This document shows positions 32,943 through 42,829 of a stretch of 64,000 bases of DNA, in pieces. Within the stretch, counting starts at the first letter, position 1, and every line of letters begins with the position of its first letter. Origin of the DNA: Armatimonadaceae bacterium (GTDB lineage Bacteria; Armatimonadota; Armatimonadia; Armatimonadales; Armatimonadaceae). The stretch is from contig JAUJNC010000003.1 in NCBI GenBank assembly GCA_030446525.1, positions 18,997 to 82,996 of the forward strand, read 5' to 3'. A program made the position numbers and the translations under genes. The notes beneath the pieces were generated by a model. It searched no databases. It saw only the letters and a program-made list of their open reading frames with translations, and was not told the DNA's origin.

Positions 32943-34826
32943 TCACTTGTGGGTGAACTCGGCGTCGATCACCTCGTCCTCCGCCGCACCCGCCGCGTCA
33001 CCGTGTCCGTTCGTGTTTGCCCCGGCCTGCTGATACGCCGCTTCGCTCAGGCTGTAGGATGCCTGCTGCAGGTCGCTCATCAGGCTGCGCAGACGCTCGA
33101 CACCCGCGTTGTCGTTCAGCGCCTGCCGGACATCGGAGACCAGTTGCTCGCAGCGTGCTTTGACATGCACCGGCGCGCGCTCCCCGAGCTCACGGAGTTG
33201 CCGCTCCACCTGGTAGGCGACCGAGTCGGCCTGGTTGCGGACCTCCACCTCCTCGCGGCGGCGCTTGTCCTGGGCGGCGTTCTGCTCGGCCTCCCGGACC
33301 ATCCGCTCGATCTCGGACTGGTCCAGGCTCGTGGAGCCGCTGATGGTGATGGTTTGCTCCTTGCCGGTGTCCTTGTCGCGCGCCGTGACATGGAGGATGC
33401 CGTTGGCGTCGATGTCAAAGGTCACCTCCACCTGCGGCACGCCGCGCGGCGCGGGGCGGATGCCCTCCAGGCGGAAGCGGCCGAGCTGCCGGTTGTCGCG
33501 CGCCATCTCACGCTCTCCCTGGAGCACCACGACGTCGACGGCGCTCTGATCGTCCTCGGCCGTGGAAAAGACCTCGGAGCGGCGCGCGGGGATGGTCGTG
33601 TTGCGCTCGATGAGCCGGGTCATCACGCCGCCCATCGTTTCCACCCCCAGCGACAGCGGCGTCACGTCCAGCAGGACCACGTCCTCGACCTCGCCCGCCA
33701 GCACGCCGGCCTGGATAGCGGCGCCGATCGCGACCACTTCGTCCGGGTTCACGCTCTGGTTGGGCTCCTTGCCGCCCGTCAGGCGGCGCACCAGGTCCTG
33801 CACCGCCGGGATGCGCGTGGAGCCGCCGACCAGGATCACCTCGTCGATGTCCTGCGTGGTCAGCTTGGCGTCGGCCAGAGCGCGCTCGACCGGTACGCGG
33901 CAGCGTTCGACGAGCTCGTGCGTCAGCTCATGGAACCTGGCGCGGGTCAGCTTCTGGATCAGGTGCTTGGGACCTTCCGCATTGGCGGTGATGAAAGGCA
34001 GGTTGATCTCCGTCTCCGTTGCCGAAGACAGCTCGATCTTGGCCCGCTCCGCCGCCTCGGAGAGCCGCTGGAGCGCCTGCTTGTCCTTGCGCAGGTCGAT
34101 TCCTTCCTCGCGCTGGAACTGCTCGGCAAGCCAGTCCACGATGCGCCGGTCGAAGTCGTCACCGCCCAGATGCGTGTCGCCGCTGGTCGCCTTGACCTCG
34201 AAGACGCCCTCGCCGACATCCAGGATGGAGACGTCGAAGGTACCGCCGCCCAGGTCGAAGACCAGGATCGTTTCGTTCTTCTTTTTGTCCAGGCCGTAGG
34301 CGAGGGCGGCCGCCGTCGGCTCGTTGATGATGCGCAGGACGTTCAGCCCGGCGATCTGCCCCGCGTCCTTGGTCGCCTGGCGCTGGGCATCATTGAAATA
34401 GGCGGGGACAGTGATAACGACGTCCGTTACCTTCTCGCCCAGGTATTTGCCGGCGTCGTCCGTCAACTTGCGCAGGACCTGCGCCGATATCTCTTCCGGC
34501 GCGTATTGCTTGCCTCGAATGTCGAAGCGAACGGAGTCGTTAGGGCCGGGCACCACTTTGTAGGGCACGATCCTGCTTTCCGCGTCTGCTTCGCCCCACT
34601 TGCGCCCGATAAAGCGCTTGGCGGAATAGATGGTCGCTTCCGGGTTGAGGATGGCCTGCCGTTTGGCAAGCTGCCCAACAAGGCGCTGGCCATCCTTGCT
34701 GAAAGAGACCACGGAGGGTGTCGTGCGGCTGCCCTCCGCATTGGCAATAACAGTGGGCTTACCGCCCTCCATCGCGGCAACAACAGAGTTTGTGGTACCT
34801 AAATCGATACCGACTGCTTTCGCCAT
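32943..34826 (-). CDS. dnaK: Molecular chaperone DnaK (Hsp70)
   Basis: ATG 34826 ([20 protein letters not shown]) lies behind GGAGGTGATGCTC; an upstream in-frame ATG was rejected. The 627-residue protein has the whole Hsp70 layout. The ATPase domain includes [41 protein letters not shown] and [14 protein letters not shown]. The linker is [12 protein letters not shown]. The substrate-binding domain and lid follow, ending DAEFTHK rather than the EEVD-like tail of other groups. No grpE is in the window. It leads the chaperone run and would cooperate with CbpA and ClpB. Confidence 0.95.
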   Translation of the reverse strand: MAKAVGIDLGTTNSVVAAMEGGKPTVIANAEGSRTTPSVVSFSKDGQRLVGQLAKRQAILNPEATIYSAKRFIGRKWGEADAESRIVPYKVVPGPNDSVRFDIRGKQYAPEEISAQVLRKLTDDAGKYLGEKVTDVVITVPAYFNDAQRQATKDAGQIAGLNVLRIINEPTAAALAYGLDKKKNETILVFDLGGGTFDVSILDVGEGVFEVKATSGDTHLGGDDFDRRIVDWLAEQFQREEGIDLRKDKQALQRLSEAAERAKIELSSATETEINLPFITANAEGPKHLIQKLTRARFHELTHELVERCRVPVERALADAKLTTQDIDEVILVGGSTRIPAVQDLVRRLTGGKEPNQSVNPDEVVAIGAAIQAGVLAGEVEDVVLLDVTPLSLGVETMGGVMTRLIERNTTIPARRSEVFSTAEDDQSAVDVVVLQGEREMARDNRQLGRFRLEGIRPAPRGVPQVEVTFDIDANGILHVTARDKDTGKEQTITISGSTSLDQSEIERMVREAEQNAAQDKRRREEVEVRNQADSVAYQVERQLRELGERAPVHVKARCEQLVSDVRQALNDNAGVERLRSLMSDLQQASYSLSEAAYQQAGANTNGHGDAAGAAEDEVIDAEFTHK

Positions 34827-34944
34827 GAGCATCACCTCCAAAGGTTTTGCCGAACGCTTGGCAGCAACACGGTGGTTCGTCGCTACCAAGCAGGCGGACT
34901 TAGAAATCTTTATTGGCTTGGTCTCACGTCAACCTCTAACCTCC

Positions 34945-35000
34945 ACCCACTTATTTCCGAGTTCTTATAGATTTTAACCCAAGTTCTCAATGTTTTCAGG
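34945..35000 (-). promoter_or_regulatory. Possible promoter upstream of dnaK
   Basis: On the leftward strand an AT-rich stretch reads TTGAGA, 15 bases, then TATAAG, about 140 bases ahead of the dnaK ATG. The spacing is slightly short for a standard housekeeping promoter. Neither a CIRCE nor an evident HAIR repeat is present, so the control of this operon is open. Confidence 0.3.
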
Positions 35001-35049
35001 TTATATTAGTACGTTGGAGTCATGTCCCGTTCTTTTACGAAGCTGGAGC

Positions 35050-35620
35050 GCACCTTAGTTCCTGCTTCGTCAACCACAAAGGGCTGATTTTGGGACGGCG
35101 GATTCCTCACCTGCTATCATCCGCCACGCGGTCTGGCTCTACTTCCGCTTCACCCTCAGCTATCGGGACGTGGAGGAGATGCTGGCCCAGCGCGGGGTAT
35201 CCAGGTCAGCTACGAAGCGGTGCGCTACGGGTGCCACAAGTTCGGCCAAGCCTTCGCCAACGCGATCCGAAAGCAGCGGCACCGGCCGGCAGACCGGCGG
35301 CACATCGGCGCGATAGCGCCCGCGACGAGGTCTTCCTCAGGATCGGCGGCAAGACCCGGTACCTGTTCCGGGCCGTGGACCAGGATGGCGAAGTGCTCGA
35401 CATTCTGTTGCTGAGCAAAAGAGACAAGAAGGCGGCCATGTTCTTCCGCAAGCTGCTCAAGCAGCCGGACTACGTCCCGCGCGTGCTGGTCACCGACAAG
35501 CTGAAAAGCTAGCAGCCGCCAAGGAGGTTCTCCCTTCAGTCACGCACCATCAGTACAAACGCGCGAACAACCGAGCGAAGAACTCCATCAACCCACCCGA
35601 CAGCGGGAGAGGAGAATACG
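35050..35620 (+). pseudogene. IS6-family transposase remnant
   Basis: Several frames combine into the IS6/IS240 pattern: IIRHAVWLYFRFTLSYRDVE with EMLAQRGV, then QVSYEAVRYGCHKFGQAFAN, DEVFLRIGGKTRYLFRAVDQ, GEVLDILLLSKRDKKAAMFF, VPRVLVTDKLKS, and beyond a stop AAAKEVLPSVTHHQYKRANN. DDE residues appear in DEVFLRI and in VTDKL. Frame changes near 35200 and 35330 and the stop at 35510-35512 leave it non-functional as read. It marks the right edge of the stress island, just upstream of dnaK. Confidence 0.75.
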
Positions 35621-35715
35621 CCGCTTACGGTAGGCGCTCAAGCGCCGGAATTGTCTGCCTCCGGGGGGTGGCTCTTTTAGTTCTGCCGTGCTGTCGCGGT
35701 GGGGGACAGGTGCCC

Positions 35716-36194
35716 TCAGTCTTCGCCGGGTTTCATCAGGGGTGAGGACGGGCTCGCCTTCGTCGCCGGGCCCCACCACGAGCTTGACGCTGTAGTCGGT
35801 GGTGTCGCCCACGTGCAGGATGAGCCGGTACAGGAGAACCGAAACGCTCTTCGTTGCTCCCTTGATGGCCCAGGCGCGCCATCCACAGCAGGTCCCAGAG
35901 CCTGCCTTGCACGTCCTGGATGCCCTGGTAGCTTGGCGGTATCGCCGCCACGTCCTGCCAGAGCGCCGCGGTGACGGCGACCGGCAGCCGGAACCCGGCT
36001 TGCCGCGCCCGCTCGCTCACGTCGAGGAGCACGCCGTCTTGGAGCGCCTGGGCGCGCGTGTAGGTGAAGACGAAGTCCCACTCGTCGTCCTCCTCCTCGC
36101 TCCTTTGTGGGACGGCCGGGCTCGTCAAGGTACTGTGGCGCTGCTTCTTCGGGTGAGGAGGGTTTTTGCTCTTTTCGGGCGCGGGCTCGGGCAT
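35716..36194 (-). CDS. DUF6573-family protein, frameshifted
   Basis: Starts at ATG 36194 with a charged, disordered N-terminus (MPEPAPEKSKNPPHPKKQRH). It continues DEWDFVFTYTRAQALQDGVL, LDVSERARQAGFRLPVAVTA and IPPSYQGIQDVQGRLWDLLW, the diagnostic block of DUF6573. Frame changes near 35860 and 35820 lead to GDTTDYSVKLVVGPGDEGEP with VLTPDE, the expected C-terminus. The family is common on plasmids and integrative elements and has no known activity. It fits the surrounding mobile remnants. Confidence 0.6.
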
Positions 36195-36244
36195 GGCTAT
36201 CTCGCAGCGATGAGTGTGCTCGCAAAAAGGGTAGCAGGAGTGGT

Positions 36245-36500
36245 GTCAAGGTCAAGGGGCTGGGCTAGAGATAGCCTTTCTGTGCTTGAGCGAGACCCAG
36301 CGCCGGCATCGCCGATGACCACATGGTCCACGAGCGTTATGCCCAGTGGTTCTCCCCACCTCAGAAAGTCGGCGGGTGACCGTCGTCTTCGGGAGACGGT
36401 TCCGCGTCGCCCGAAGGATGGTTGTGTGCGACCAGGATGCTCGCGGCGTTAGCAATGATGGCGGCCTTAAAGACCTCTCCAAAGTGGCAAACAATGTGCT
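36245..36500 (-). pseudogene. RadC-type JAB/MPN domain remnant
   Basis: On the leftward strand [20 protein letters not shown] with [13 protein letters not shown] is the RadC signature, containing the HxH...D metal-binding motif of the JAB fold. After a frame change near 36370 GEPLGITLVDHVVIGDAGAG follows, the normal next segment. The N-terminal helix-hairpin-helix part was not found, so only the JAB half survives or is readable. RadC-like JAB proteins are frequent cargo of integrative elements. Confidence 0.65.
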
Positions 36501-36885
36501 ACAGTTCTGCATCACCATTCGCGGACACAGCTACGTCCCGGACCGGGTCAGCGCTTTCTCGGGTTCTCCCCTTCCCTGCCCGCAAGCCTGCCCCGCCCCC
36601 GCGGCCCGCGGAAGAAGGAAGGTCTGCCGATGCCGCCACAATCCAACCCAGGCTCTCAGGCAGGAGATCAAGACAATGTTTGAGCCCGGTTGGCTCTGCC
36701 GCCTCGCCTGCAAGAAGCCTATGAGCAGGCTCGTTCCGGTGCTTGCGGTGCGTGCGCGCAGTCTGCCCACACATCGCGCGTCCGCTACTAACCAGACACC
36801 CCGAGCACCCAGTACAACGCAGCAAGGGCGAAACAAAGTGCGGAGGCATCAGCCCAACGAGCCCCGCGCCAAGGAGGGCTATCAC
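36501..36885. other. Stretch without recognisable gene between RadC remnant and recombinase
   Basis: Both strands carry open frames but none has a family resemblance or a ribosome site. The only clear signal is GCCAAGGAGGGCTATCAC immediately ahead of the recombinase start at 36886. Confidence 0.3.
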
Positions 36886-37145
36886 ATGAAGCGCACAGAA
36901 ATGACCGAGATGCGAGTCGCTATTTATGCGCGGGTCTCTTCCGAACAGCAGGCGCAGCAACAGACCATCCAGAGCCAGGTCGCCGCTTTACGGGAGCGGG
37001 TAACTCAGGATGGTTGCCTCTTGGCGGAAGAAAACATCTTCCTCGACGACGGCTATAGCGGCACCACTTTGCTGCGCCCCGCGCTGGGAGCGGCTGCGGG
37101 ACCTGGTGGCCACGGGTGGGGGTGAATCGGCTCCTCTATGTGCAA
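36886..37145 (+). pseudogene. Serine recombinase (resolvase/invertase) N-terminal fragment
   Basis: ATG 36886 behind AAGGAGGGCTATCAC opens MKRTEMTEMRVAIYARVSSE. The recombinase catalytic start AIYARVSSEQQAQQQTIQSQ contains the nucleophile Ser of the VSS motif. LDDGYSGTTLLRPAL follows, then frame changes to ERLRDLVATGG and VNRLLYV. The usual continuation (DRLARN, then a zinc beta-ribbon and coiled coil in large recombinases) is missing. The reading is a large-serine-recombinase type truncated after about 85 residues. Confidence 0.7.
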
Positions 37146-37496
37146 TGTCTGTCATCGCCGCTTGAAAATCCCCATATCGCCGGTACAACCGGAGTTCTCT
37201 AATGGGGCGAACTCTGTGAATTGAGGCCAGTACGCCCCTTCTTCTATGGGATAACCCCACCTTACGTGGTGGATGCCTCTCTATGAGAATGCTGAGCAAT
37301 TCCGGCCATTTGAGGAAAATTCAGCCGGCGATGACAGCGGTGCGTATGGCACAACCATACGTGGGCCGCCTCGCGCCCTCACGGGGACCCCTCCCCCATG
37401 CGTGGGGCGGCCTGTCACGCGAGCGTGACGGTAAAGCAAAACCGAGGTCACACGACATGAGCTATCAGTTCCCCAAGCGGGGACGGCTATCCTAAT
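37146..37496. other. Non-coding stretch with several hairpins
   Basis: No gene is recognised. Short inverted repeats include CGTATGG-CACAA-CCATACG (about 37344-37363), CACCTTACGTGGTG (37259-37272) and the palindrome at 37414-37429. A structured RNA or the end of a mobile element is possible but no family could be assigned. Confidence 0.3.
37414..37429. repeat. Palindrome GTCACGCGAGCGTGAC, third copy of a dispersed element
   Basis: Same seven-base arms as the palindromes in the two IS1-like copies at 14607 and 17019, with a different central dinucleotide. It lies outside any transposase, suggesting a dispersed REP-like sequence. Confidence 0.5.
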
Positions 37497-37863
37497 GCTG
37501 ACCGGCGTCGGCGTGGCGACCTACTGCAAGGAGCCTGGCGTCGCGCAAGATGCGCACGCAGATGGCCGCCAAGCTCTTCCAGTATGCCGGGGTGCTGGCG
37601 ATCTTCGCCGCGGCGTCCATCGTTGCCCACTCGTGGCTGCTCGTGCAGGGCTGCCTGCTCGCCCTGTGCGGCATCGAGATAACCAGCATCTGGGAGAACG
37701 CCAGCAAGCTGCAAAGTGGGGCGTCAGCCTCGGCCCGATCAACGCCTTGATGGAGCGGACCCGGCCCTACTTCGCCCTGGAGCGCGATGCCGCGGGCGAG
37801 AAACTCGCCGAGCCTGCCGTGACAGGGGCGCCCGGTGGCGCAGGAGGGTCCAGCGATGTCTGA
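37497..37863 (+). pseudogene. Phage holin-like protein, 5'-damaged and frameshifted
   Basis: LTGVGVATYCKE in one frame is followed by SLASRKMRTQMAAKLFQYAG and VLAIFAAASIVAHSWLLVQG in a second, and by VSLGPINALMERTRPYFALE in a third. The helix arrangement and the TSIWENASKLQSG segment match phage holins that permeabilise the membrane for endolysin. The expected first 30-40 residues are not visible. Its last codons overlap the ATG of the endolysin gene. Confidence 0.55.
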
Positions 37864-38485
37864 GACGAAGACGGTTCTCCACGCGCTGAAGGGCGCCGAG
37901 CGCGTCGCCCCCATCACGCTCGCGGCGGATAGAGCCGCGCGCCATCGCTCTGCGGGCGGCCAGCGACGGCCAGAAGAACACCGGGACCGTGCGCGATCAC
38001 CAACAACCGCGGCCCGGCCATCGACTTCTACAAAACCCTGGTCGGCTGGCCGGCCGATTCGGAGATTCCCTGGTGCGCGGCCTTCGCGTGCAGCCGCTAC
38101 CTTTGGCCGACCAGCGCCTGGACGCCGAGGGGCCGGACGTGACGCTGCCGGCGCACTTCCCCAGGAGCGCGGCCTGTGCCGCGTACAAGGCGTGGGCCAG
38201 CGGCGCCGGCTGTGGCTGCCCGTGGGCCAGGTCAAGGCGGGCATCAGGTCGCCGCGGCGCGGCGACATGGCTATCTTTGATTGGGACGATCATCCCGGCA
38301 AGGACCATTGCGGCATCGTGCTGGGGTTCAATCCCGCCAACATGATTGTCGAGACGGTCGAAGGGAGCACGAGGCCGGGCAACGGGGTGTCGCGGGAATC
38401 GAACTCCGGTGACGGCGTGTTCGAGAAGGACCGGGGCCTTGGGGCCTTCGGGATCGGCGGCGGGTTCGTGCTGATCGATTTCTAG
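37856..38485 (+). CDS. CHAP-domain endolysin, frameshifted
   Basis: ATG 37856 overlaps the holin stop. MSETKTVLHALKGAERVAPI is followed, in a second frame, by GPAIDFYKTLVGWPADSEIP and WCAAFACSRYLWPTSAW. The catalytic Cys of the CHAP fold is in PWCAAFA. The original frame resumes from QVKAGIRSPRRGDMAIFDWD and DHCGIVLGFNPANMIVETVE, with the catalytic His in KDHCGIV, ending at 38485. Frame changes lie near 38000 and 38140-38200. The protein would cleave peptidoglycan peptides. With the holin it forms a phage lysis cassette without neighbouring virion genes. Confidence 0.7.
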   Translation: MSETKTVLHALKGAERVAPITLAADRAARHRSAGGQRRPEEHRDRARSPTTAARPSTSTKPWSAGRPIRRFPGARPSRAAATFGRPAPGRRGAGRDAAGALPQERGLCRVQGVGQRRRLWLPVGQVKAGIRSPRRGDMAIFDWDDHPGKDHCGIVLGFNPANMIVETVEGSTRPGNGVSRESNSGDGVFEKDRGLGAFGIGGGFVLIDF

Positions 38486-38512
38486 TGGGGGCCGCCGCGC
38501 TCCGGCGCGCGT

Positions 38513-38692
38513 CTAGTCAGTGAACGTGCCCTCGTGCTCCAGGAGTACCCGCGTGATGGCGAACTCTTCGAGGAGTCCGGGCGGGATTTCCGCCAGCTCG
38601 TCGGGGGAGGCCAGGCGCAAGCGCATGTCAGGCTGGAAAATCGACACGCCGCCGCATGGGGGAGGGTCCGGATCGCGATCCGGGTGCGGCAT
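38513..38692 (-). CDS. Small hypothetical protein (59 aa)
   Basis: ATG 38692 gives MPHPDRDPDPPPCGGVSIFQ then PDMRLRLASPDELAEIPPGL and LLEHEGTFTD to the stop at 38513. The second half looks like a real small protein (a predicted helix then strand, low-complexity absent), but no family is recognised. It is convergent with the endolysin gene and may be phage cargo. Confidence 0.4.
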   Translation of the reverse strand: MPHPDRDPDPPPCGGVSIFQPDMRLRLASPDELAEIPPGLLEEFAITRVLLEHEGTFTD

Positions 38693-38766
38693 GGTTGCCG
38701 CGGCTTGCGTTGGTAGGATTTGGCGTACTCTGTTTCAAACCCCAAAAGGTCAGGCAGAGAAAAGAC

Positions 38767-40155
38767 ATGGCTTCGCCCAACATCCTCCTCGTCCATTCCG
38801 ATCAGCACCGCTTCGACTGCCTGGGTGTCAACGGGCATCCGCTGCTCGGACGCCGCACCTGGACCGCCTGGCGGGGAGGGCATGAACTTCACCCACGCCT
38901 TCACCCCCGTCCCGTTGTGCGTCCCCGCGCGCAACAGCCTGCTGCACGGGCAATGGCCGACGGGGCACCTAGCGATCGCCAACTGGGACACCGAGGCGCC
39001 CCGCCCCGCGCCGGAAGGGCTGCCCACATGGAGCCAGGCGCTTTGCGACGCGGGGTACCGCCTGGGCTACGTCGGCAAGTGGCACGTGCATCCCGAGAAA
39101 GATCCCCGCGCGTACGGGTTCCACGAGTATGTCGGCGAGGAAGAATACCGCCGCTGGCGCGCGGACCGGGGGCTTGCGCCGGTCCCGCGGACCAACCGCT
39201 GGTTCGGCGAGGTCGACCCGCACATCCGGCCGGAACAGTCCCGGCTGGCCTGGGGCGCGGACCAGGCCGTGCGTCTGCTGGAGGGGTTCGCGGCGCGGGA
39301 CACCCCCTTCTACTTGCGCTGGGACCCCAGCGAGCCGCATCTGCCGAACGTCGTGCCGGAGCCGTACGCGTCCCTGTACCCGCCGTCGGAGATCGCCCCC
39401 TGGCCCAGCTTCCCCGATCCCCTCGCCGGCAAGCCGTACGCGCAGGCGCAGCAGCGGCGCACCTGGGACGTCGAGGACTGGACGTGGCAGGACTGGGCGC
39501 CCCTGGTGAGCCGCTACCTGGGCGAGATCACCCTGCTGGACGCGCAGATCGGCCGCCTGCTCGAGGCGCTGGACCGGCTCGGGCTGTCCGGGCGCACGCT
39601 CGTGATCTACACGACGGATCACGGGGACATGTGCGGCGGGCACGGGATGATCGACAAACACATGGTCATGTACGACGACGTCGTGCGCGTCCCCCTCATC
39701 ATGCGCTGGCCGGAGCGGGTCGCGCCCGGCGGCCGGTGCCACGCCTTTGTCACGAACAGCCTGGATCTGGCGGCGACGTTCTGCGACGTCGCCGGCGCGC
39801 CGATCCCCCGGACGTTCCGCGGCGGCAGCCTCCTGCCCCTGCTTGCCGGGGGGCAGACCAACGGCCGGCAGGCCGCCTTCTCCATGTACCACGGCAACCA
39901 GTTCGGGCTCTACAGCCAGCGCATGGTCCGGGACCGCCGCTGGAGTACGTCTGGAACGCGACCGCCGAGGACGAGTACTGTACGATCTTGCGTCCGACCC
40001 GGGCGGCTACTGCGCAACTGGGCGGCGGACCCGGCGTACGGGGCCGAGCCGGCGGCGGCTGCGGCAGTGGCTCGCGGCCTGGATGGAGGAAAACCACGAC
40101 TCTCTGCTGAATCCATGGACGAAGGCGCAGGCTCCTGGAAGGGCGGAAGGTGTAG
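38767..40155 (+). CDS. Arylsulfatase-family sulfatase, frameshifted
   Basis: Starts at ATG 38767 (MASPNILLVHSDQHRFDCLG) without a signal peptide. Two shifts near 38850-38880 lead to MNFTHAFTPVPLCVPARNSL, where C-V-P-A-R (Cys codon at 38918) is the formylglycine modification site. Metal-binding and catalytic segments follow: GKWHVHPEKDPRAYGFHEYV, YTTDHGDMCGGHGMIDKHMV and NSLDLAATFCDVAGAP. Further shifts after 39940 lead through DLASDPG and RLRQWLAAWMEENHD to LLEGRKV at 40155. About 460 residues in total, normal for the family. No maturase is seen nearby. The following TauE-type exporter would remove sulfur anions released by it. Confidence 0.75.
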
Positions 40156-40158
40156 CAC

Positions 40159-41103
40159 GTGGACTCCGCCCGCCGGTGTGGCGCCGGCCCGGGCGGAGAT
40201 TACACACGGCTTTATGTGGCACGACCTGTTCTGGTGGGGGGTCTGGCGGCGCTGGGCCTGGGCGTGGGGGTGATCGCCGGCATGTTCGGGGTCGGGGGCG
40301 GGTTCCTGCTGACGCCGCTGCTCGTGATCCTGTTCCGGGTGCCGATCAACCTGGCCGTGGGCACCGGCCTGTGCCAGATGATCGGGGCCGCCACCGCGGC
40401 CCAGATACGCTACTCCCGGCTCGGCCACGGCGAGGTGAAGATAAGCTGGATCATGCTGGCGGGCAGCCTTCTCGGGGTCAGTTTGGGGGCGCGCACCGTG
40501 GGGGCGCTCGGCGCCATAGGCACCATCAGCGTCGCCGGACACGCCATCGCGGCGGCCAAGTTCTGGCTCTCGCTGGGTTACATCGTCCTGCTGGGAGGCG
40601 TCGCCGTTTGGATGGCGCAGGACGCCCCGCCGCCCGTCGCGCCCCGCCCATCTTCCCGTCCCGCCCGGCCCGCTCGCGCGCCTTCGCCTGCCCCCCTACA
40701 CCTGCCTTCCGAGCACCGGTCACCGGGTTTCCATCCCGGCGCTCGCCTACCTGGGGCTGGGCGTGGGCTTCCTTTCCGGCCTGCTGGGCATCGGCGGCGG
40801 CGTCATCCTGGTGCCCGTGCTTTTGTACGGCGTCGGCATGCATGTCCGCACCGCCGCCGGCACCGGGATCGGCGTGCTGCTGGTCACCTCGATCGTGGGC
40901 ACCGTCGCGCACGCCCGGATGGAGCACGTCGACCTCGGCGTGCGACGATGCTCCTGGTCGGCTCGACCCTGGGCGCGCAGATCGGCGCCACCCTCACCGC
41001 GCGTCTGGACGGTCGCCGCCTGCGCGGCCTCTTCGCCTGCCTGGTCGCCGGCACCGCCGCCATCGTCGCCGTGGACCTGCTGCTCAAGCTGTTCGCGCCC
41101 TAG
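40159..41103 (+). CDS. TauE/SafE-family (TSUP) sulfur-anion exporter, frameshifted
   Basis: A GTG at 40159, three bases after the sulfatase stop, opens a frame with GVGVIAGMFGVGGGFLLTPL and LAVGTGLCQMIGAATAAQIR, the first half of the TSUP repeat. The second half appears in another frame from about 40745 (GFLSGLLGIGGGVILVPVLL, GTGIGVLLVTSIVGTVAHAR). The first frame resumes with LLVGSTLGAQIGATLTARLD to the stop at 41103. Two GxGGG repeats and about eight helices fit the family, which exports sulfite, sulfoacetate or similar anions. Tight spacing after a sulfatase suggests removal of its inorganic product, an inference. Confidence 0.75.
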   Translation: MDSARRCGAGPGGDYTRLYVARPVLVGGLAALGLGVGVIAGMFGVGGGFLLTPLLVILFRVPINLAVGTGLCQMIGAATAAQIRYSRLGHGEVKISWIMLAGSLLGVSLGARTVGALGAIGTISVAGHAIAAAKFWLSLGYIVLLGGVAVWMAQDAPPPVAPRPSSRPARPARAPSPAPLHLPSEHRSPGFHPGARLPGAGRGLPFRPAGHRRRRHPGARAFVRRRHACPHRRRHRDRRAAGHLDRGHRRARPDGARRPRRATMLLVGSTLGAQIGATLTARLDGRRLRGLFACLVAGTAAIVAVDLLLKLFAP

Positions 41104-41127
41104 CCAATCCGCGTTCGGCCCCACCGC

Positions 41128-41159
41128 GCCCTCACCCAATTCTGGGAGAGGGTGAGGGC
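41128..41159. terminator. Hairpin between convergent exporter and gamma-glutamyltransferase genes
   Basis: GCCCTCACCC pairs perfectly with GGGTGAGGGC around a 12-base loop. It sits 25 bases past the exporter stop and just before the end of the leftward gene, as expected of a shared terminator. The same kind of sequence is also common as a dispersed repeat in GC-rich bacteria. Confidence 0.6.
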
Positions 41160-41184
41160 AGAATCCTCACGTCAACGCTAAAGC

Positions 41185-42752
41185 CGACGGCTTGTCCGTC
41201 CTTGCGGTGGTCGGACGCCGCCAGGTTAGCCGTCTTCCAGTTTGTAGATCGCCTGGGCGCCGCCGAAGGGCGCGCGGCTGTTTGATCTGGTGGCCGCGCC
41301 CGGCGAGGTCGTTCAAGACGTCGGGCGCGAAGCCGGCTTCGACACCGACCGCGAGGCCGTGGAGCACCTGCCACGGGGGGCGTCCGAGGCGACCTGGGGG
41401 TTCTGCCCGTAGTCCACGAGCCGGACCATCATCTGGGCGTGGCCCTGGGGCTGCATGGGGCCGCCCATGACCCCGAAAGCTCATCAGCGGCTGCTCGTCC
41501 TGCATCACGAAGGCGGGGATGATGGTGTGGTAGGGCGATTTCCGCCGCCGACCCGATTGGGATGCCCTTCCTGCAGCGTGAAGCCGTAGCCCCGGTTTTG
41601 CAGGCTGATGCCCGTTCCGGGCACCACGACGCCCGACCCGAACCCCATGTAGTTGGACTGGATGAAGGAGACCATCGTGCCCTCGGCGTCCGCGGTCGTC
41701 AGGTAAACGGTGCCGCCGTGCGGGGGATGCCGAACGCGGGGTCCTGGGCCTTCCGCAGGTCGATGCGCTTGGTACGTTCGGCCAGATACGCCTCGCTCAG
41801 CAGATCCTGGTAGTCTATGTCCGCGCTGGCCGGGTCGGAGACGTAGCGGTGCGCGTCGGCGAAGGCGAGCTTCATGGCCTCGATCTGCAGGTGCACGCTG
41901 TCGGCGGGAGTCGACCGGGTGGTCCCGGATCGAACAGTGCTTGAGGATGCCGAGCATGAGCAGGGCCGCCAGCCCCTGGCCGTTGGGCGGGATCTCGTGC
42001 AGGGTCAGCCCCTTGTAGTCGAGGGAAAGCGTGTCCTCCAGTCCGCCTGATGGCCGGCGAGGTCGTCCCGGCTCATCAGGCCCCCTGGTCCCGCGCGTGC
42101 GCGGCGATCTTTTCGGCCAGGTCTCCCCGATAAAACGCCTCTCCCAGCGTCTCGGCGATGCGCCGCAGCGACCGCGCATGGTCGGGGAGGACCACCTTCT
42201 CGCCCGGCCGGGGCGCGCGACCGTTCGACAGGAAGGTGGCGACGAACGAGGGGAACTGCTTATACGTTTCCGCGGCCTTTTGCCACTGCGCCGCGGTGAT
42301 CGGCGAAACGAGGAAGCCGCCGGCGGCGTACCCGATGGCCGGCTCGAACAGGTCGCCGAACGGCAGCCTTCCGAACCGCCTGGACAGGGCCACCCATGCC
42401 GAAGGGGCGCCGGGGACCGTTACCGCGTTCCAGCCGGTGGCGGGCATGGAATCCAGGCCGGCGAACATCTCGGGGTTCCAGGCCGCGGGGGAGCGCCCGG
42501 AGGCGTTCAGGCCGTGCCGTGTTTGCCCGTCCCAGACGATCGCGAACGCGTCGCTGCCGATGCCGTTGCTGGTCGGCTCCACGACCGTGAGCGCGATGGC
42601 CGCCGCAAGGGCGGCGTCCACGGCGTTGCCGCCCTGGAGCAGCATCCGCAGGCCTGCCTGGGCCGCCAGCGGCTGCGAGGTCGCGACCACATTCCGGGCC
42701 AGCACGGGCATCCGCTGCGAAGGATACGGAAACCCCAATCAAAGACCGGCAT
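41185..42752 (-). CDS. ggt: Gamma-glutamyltransferase family protein, heavily frameshifted
   Basis: Start is best placed at ATG 42752 (MPVFDWGF), with a shift near 42735 into [20 protein letters not shown]. The family order is preserved: [60 protein letters not shown], then [60 protein letters not shown] and [12 protein letters not shown] to [15 protein letters not shown]. The catalytic Thr is at GGT-VYLTT (codon 41709-41711). At least five frame changes occur. Family members cleave gamma-glutamyl bonds in the periplasm after self-processing at that Thr. No signal peptide is obvious, as in the YwrD-like subgroup. A second copy of its first 36 codons lies at 63.7-63.9 kb. Confidence 0.75.
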
Positions 42753-42829
42753 AGGGCCACCTTACAAGACATTTTCGGATGAGTTCGACAGACTGCCCGC
42801 GATCTCCTCGATCATTGGCGGTCAAGGCC

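Noticed and set aside
31776..34802. A 1008-codon open frame opposite cbpA and dnaK
   Set aside because: It spans two recognised genes and their gap on the other strand, has no ribosome site and has shadow-frame composition.
34826..35010. CIRCE or HAIR operator before dnaK
   Set aside because: Neither TTAGCACTC-N9-GAGTGCTAA nor CTTGAGT-N7-ACTCAAG is present; only a weak promoter-like pair was seen.
37146..37496. Group II intron or riboswitch in the hairpin-rich stretch
   Set aside because: No domain V, reverse transcriptase or known aptamer core could be recognised; only short hairpins are present.
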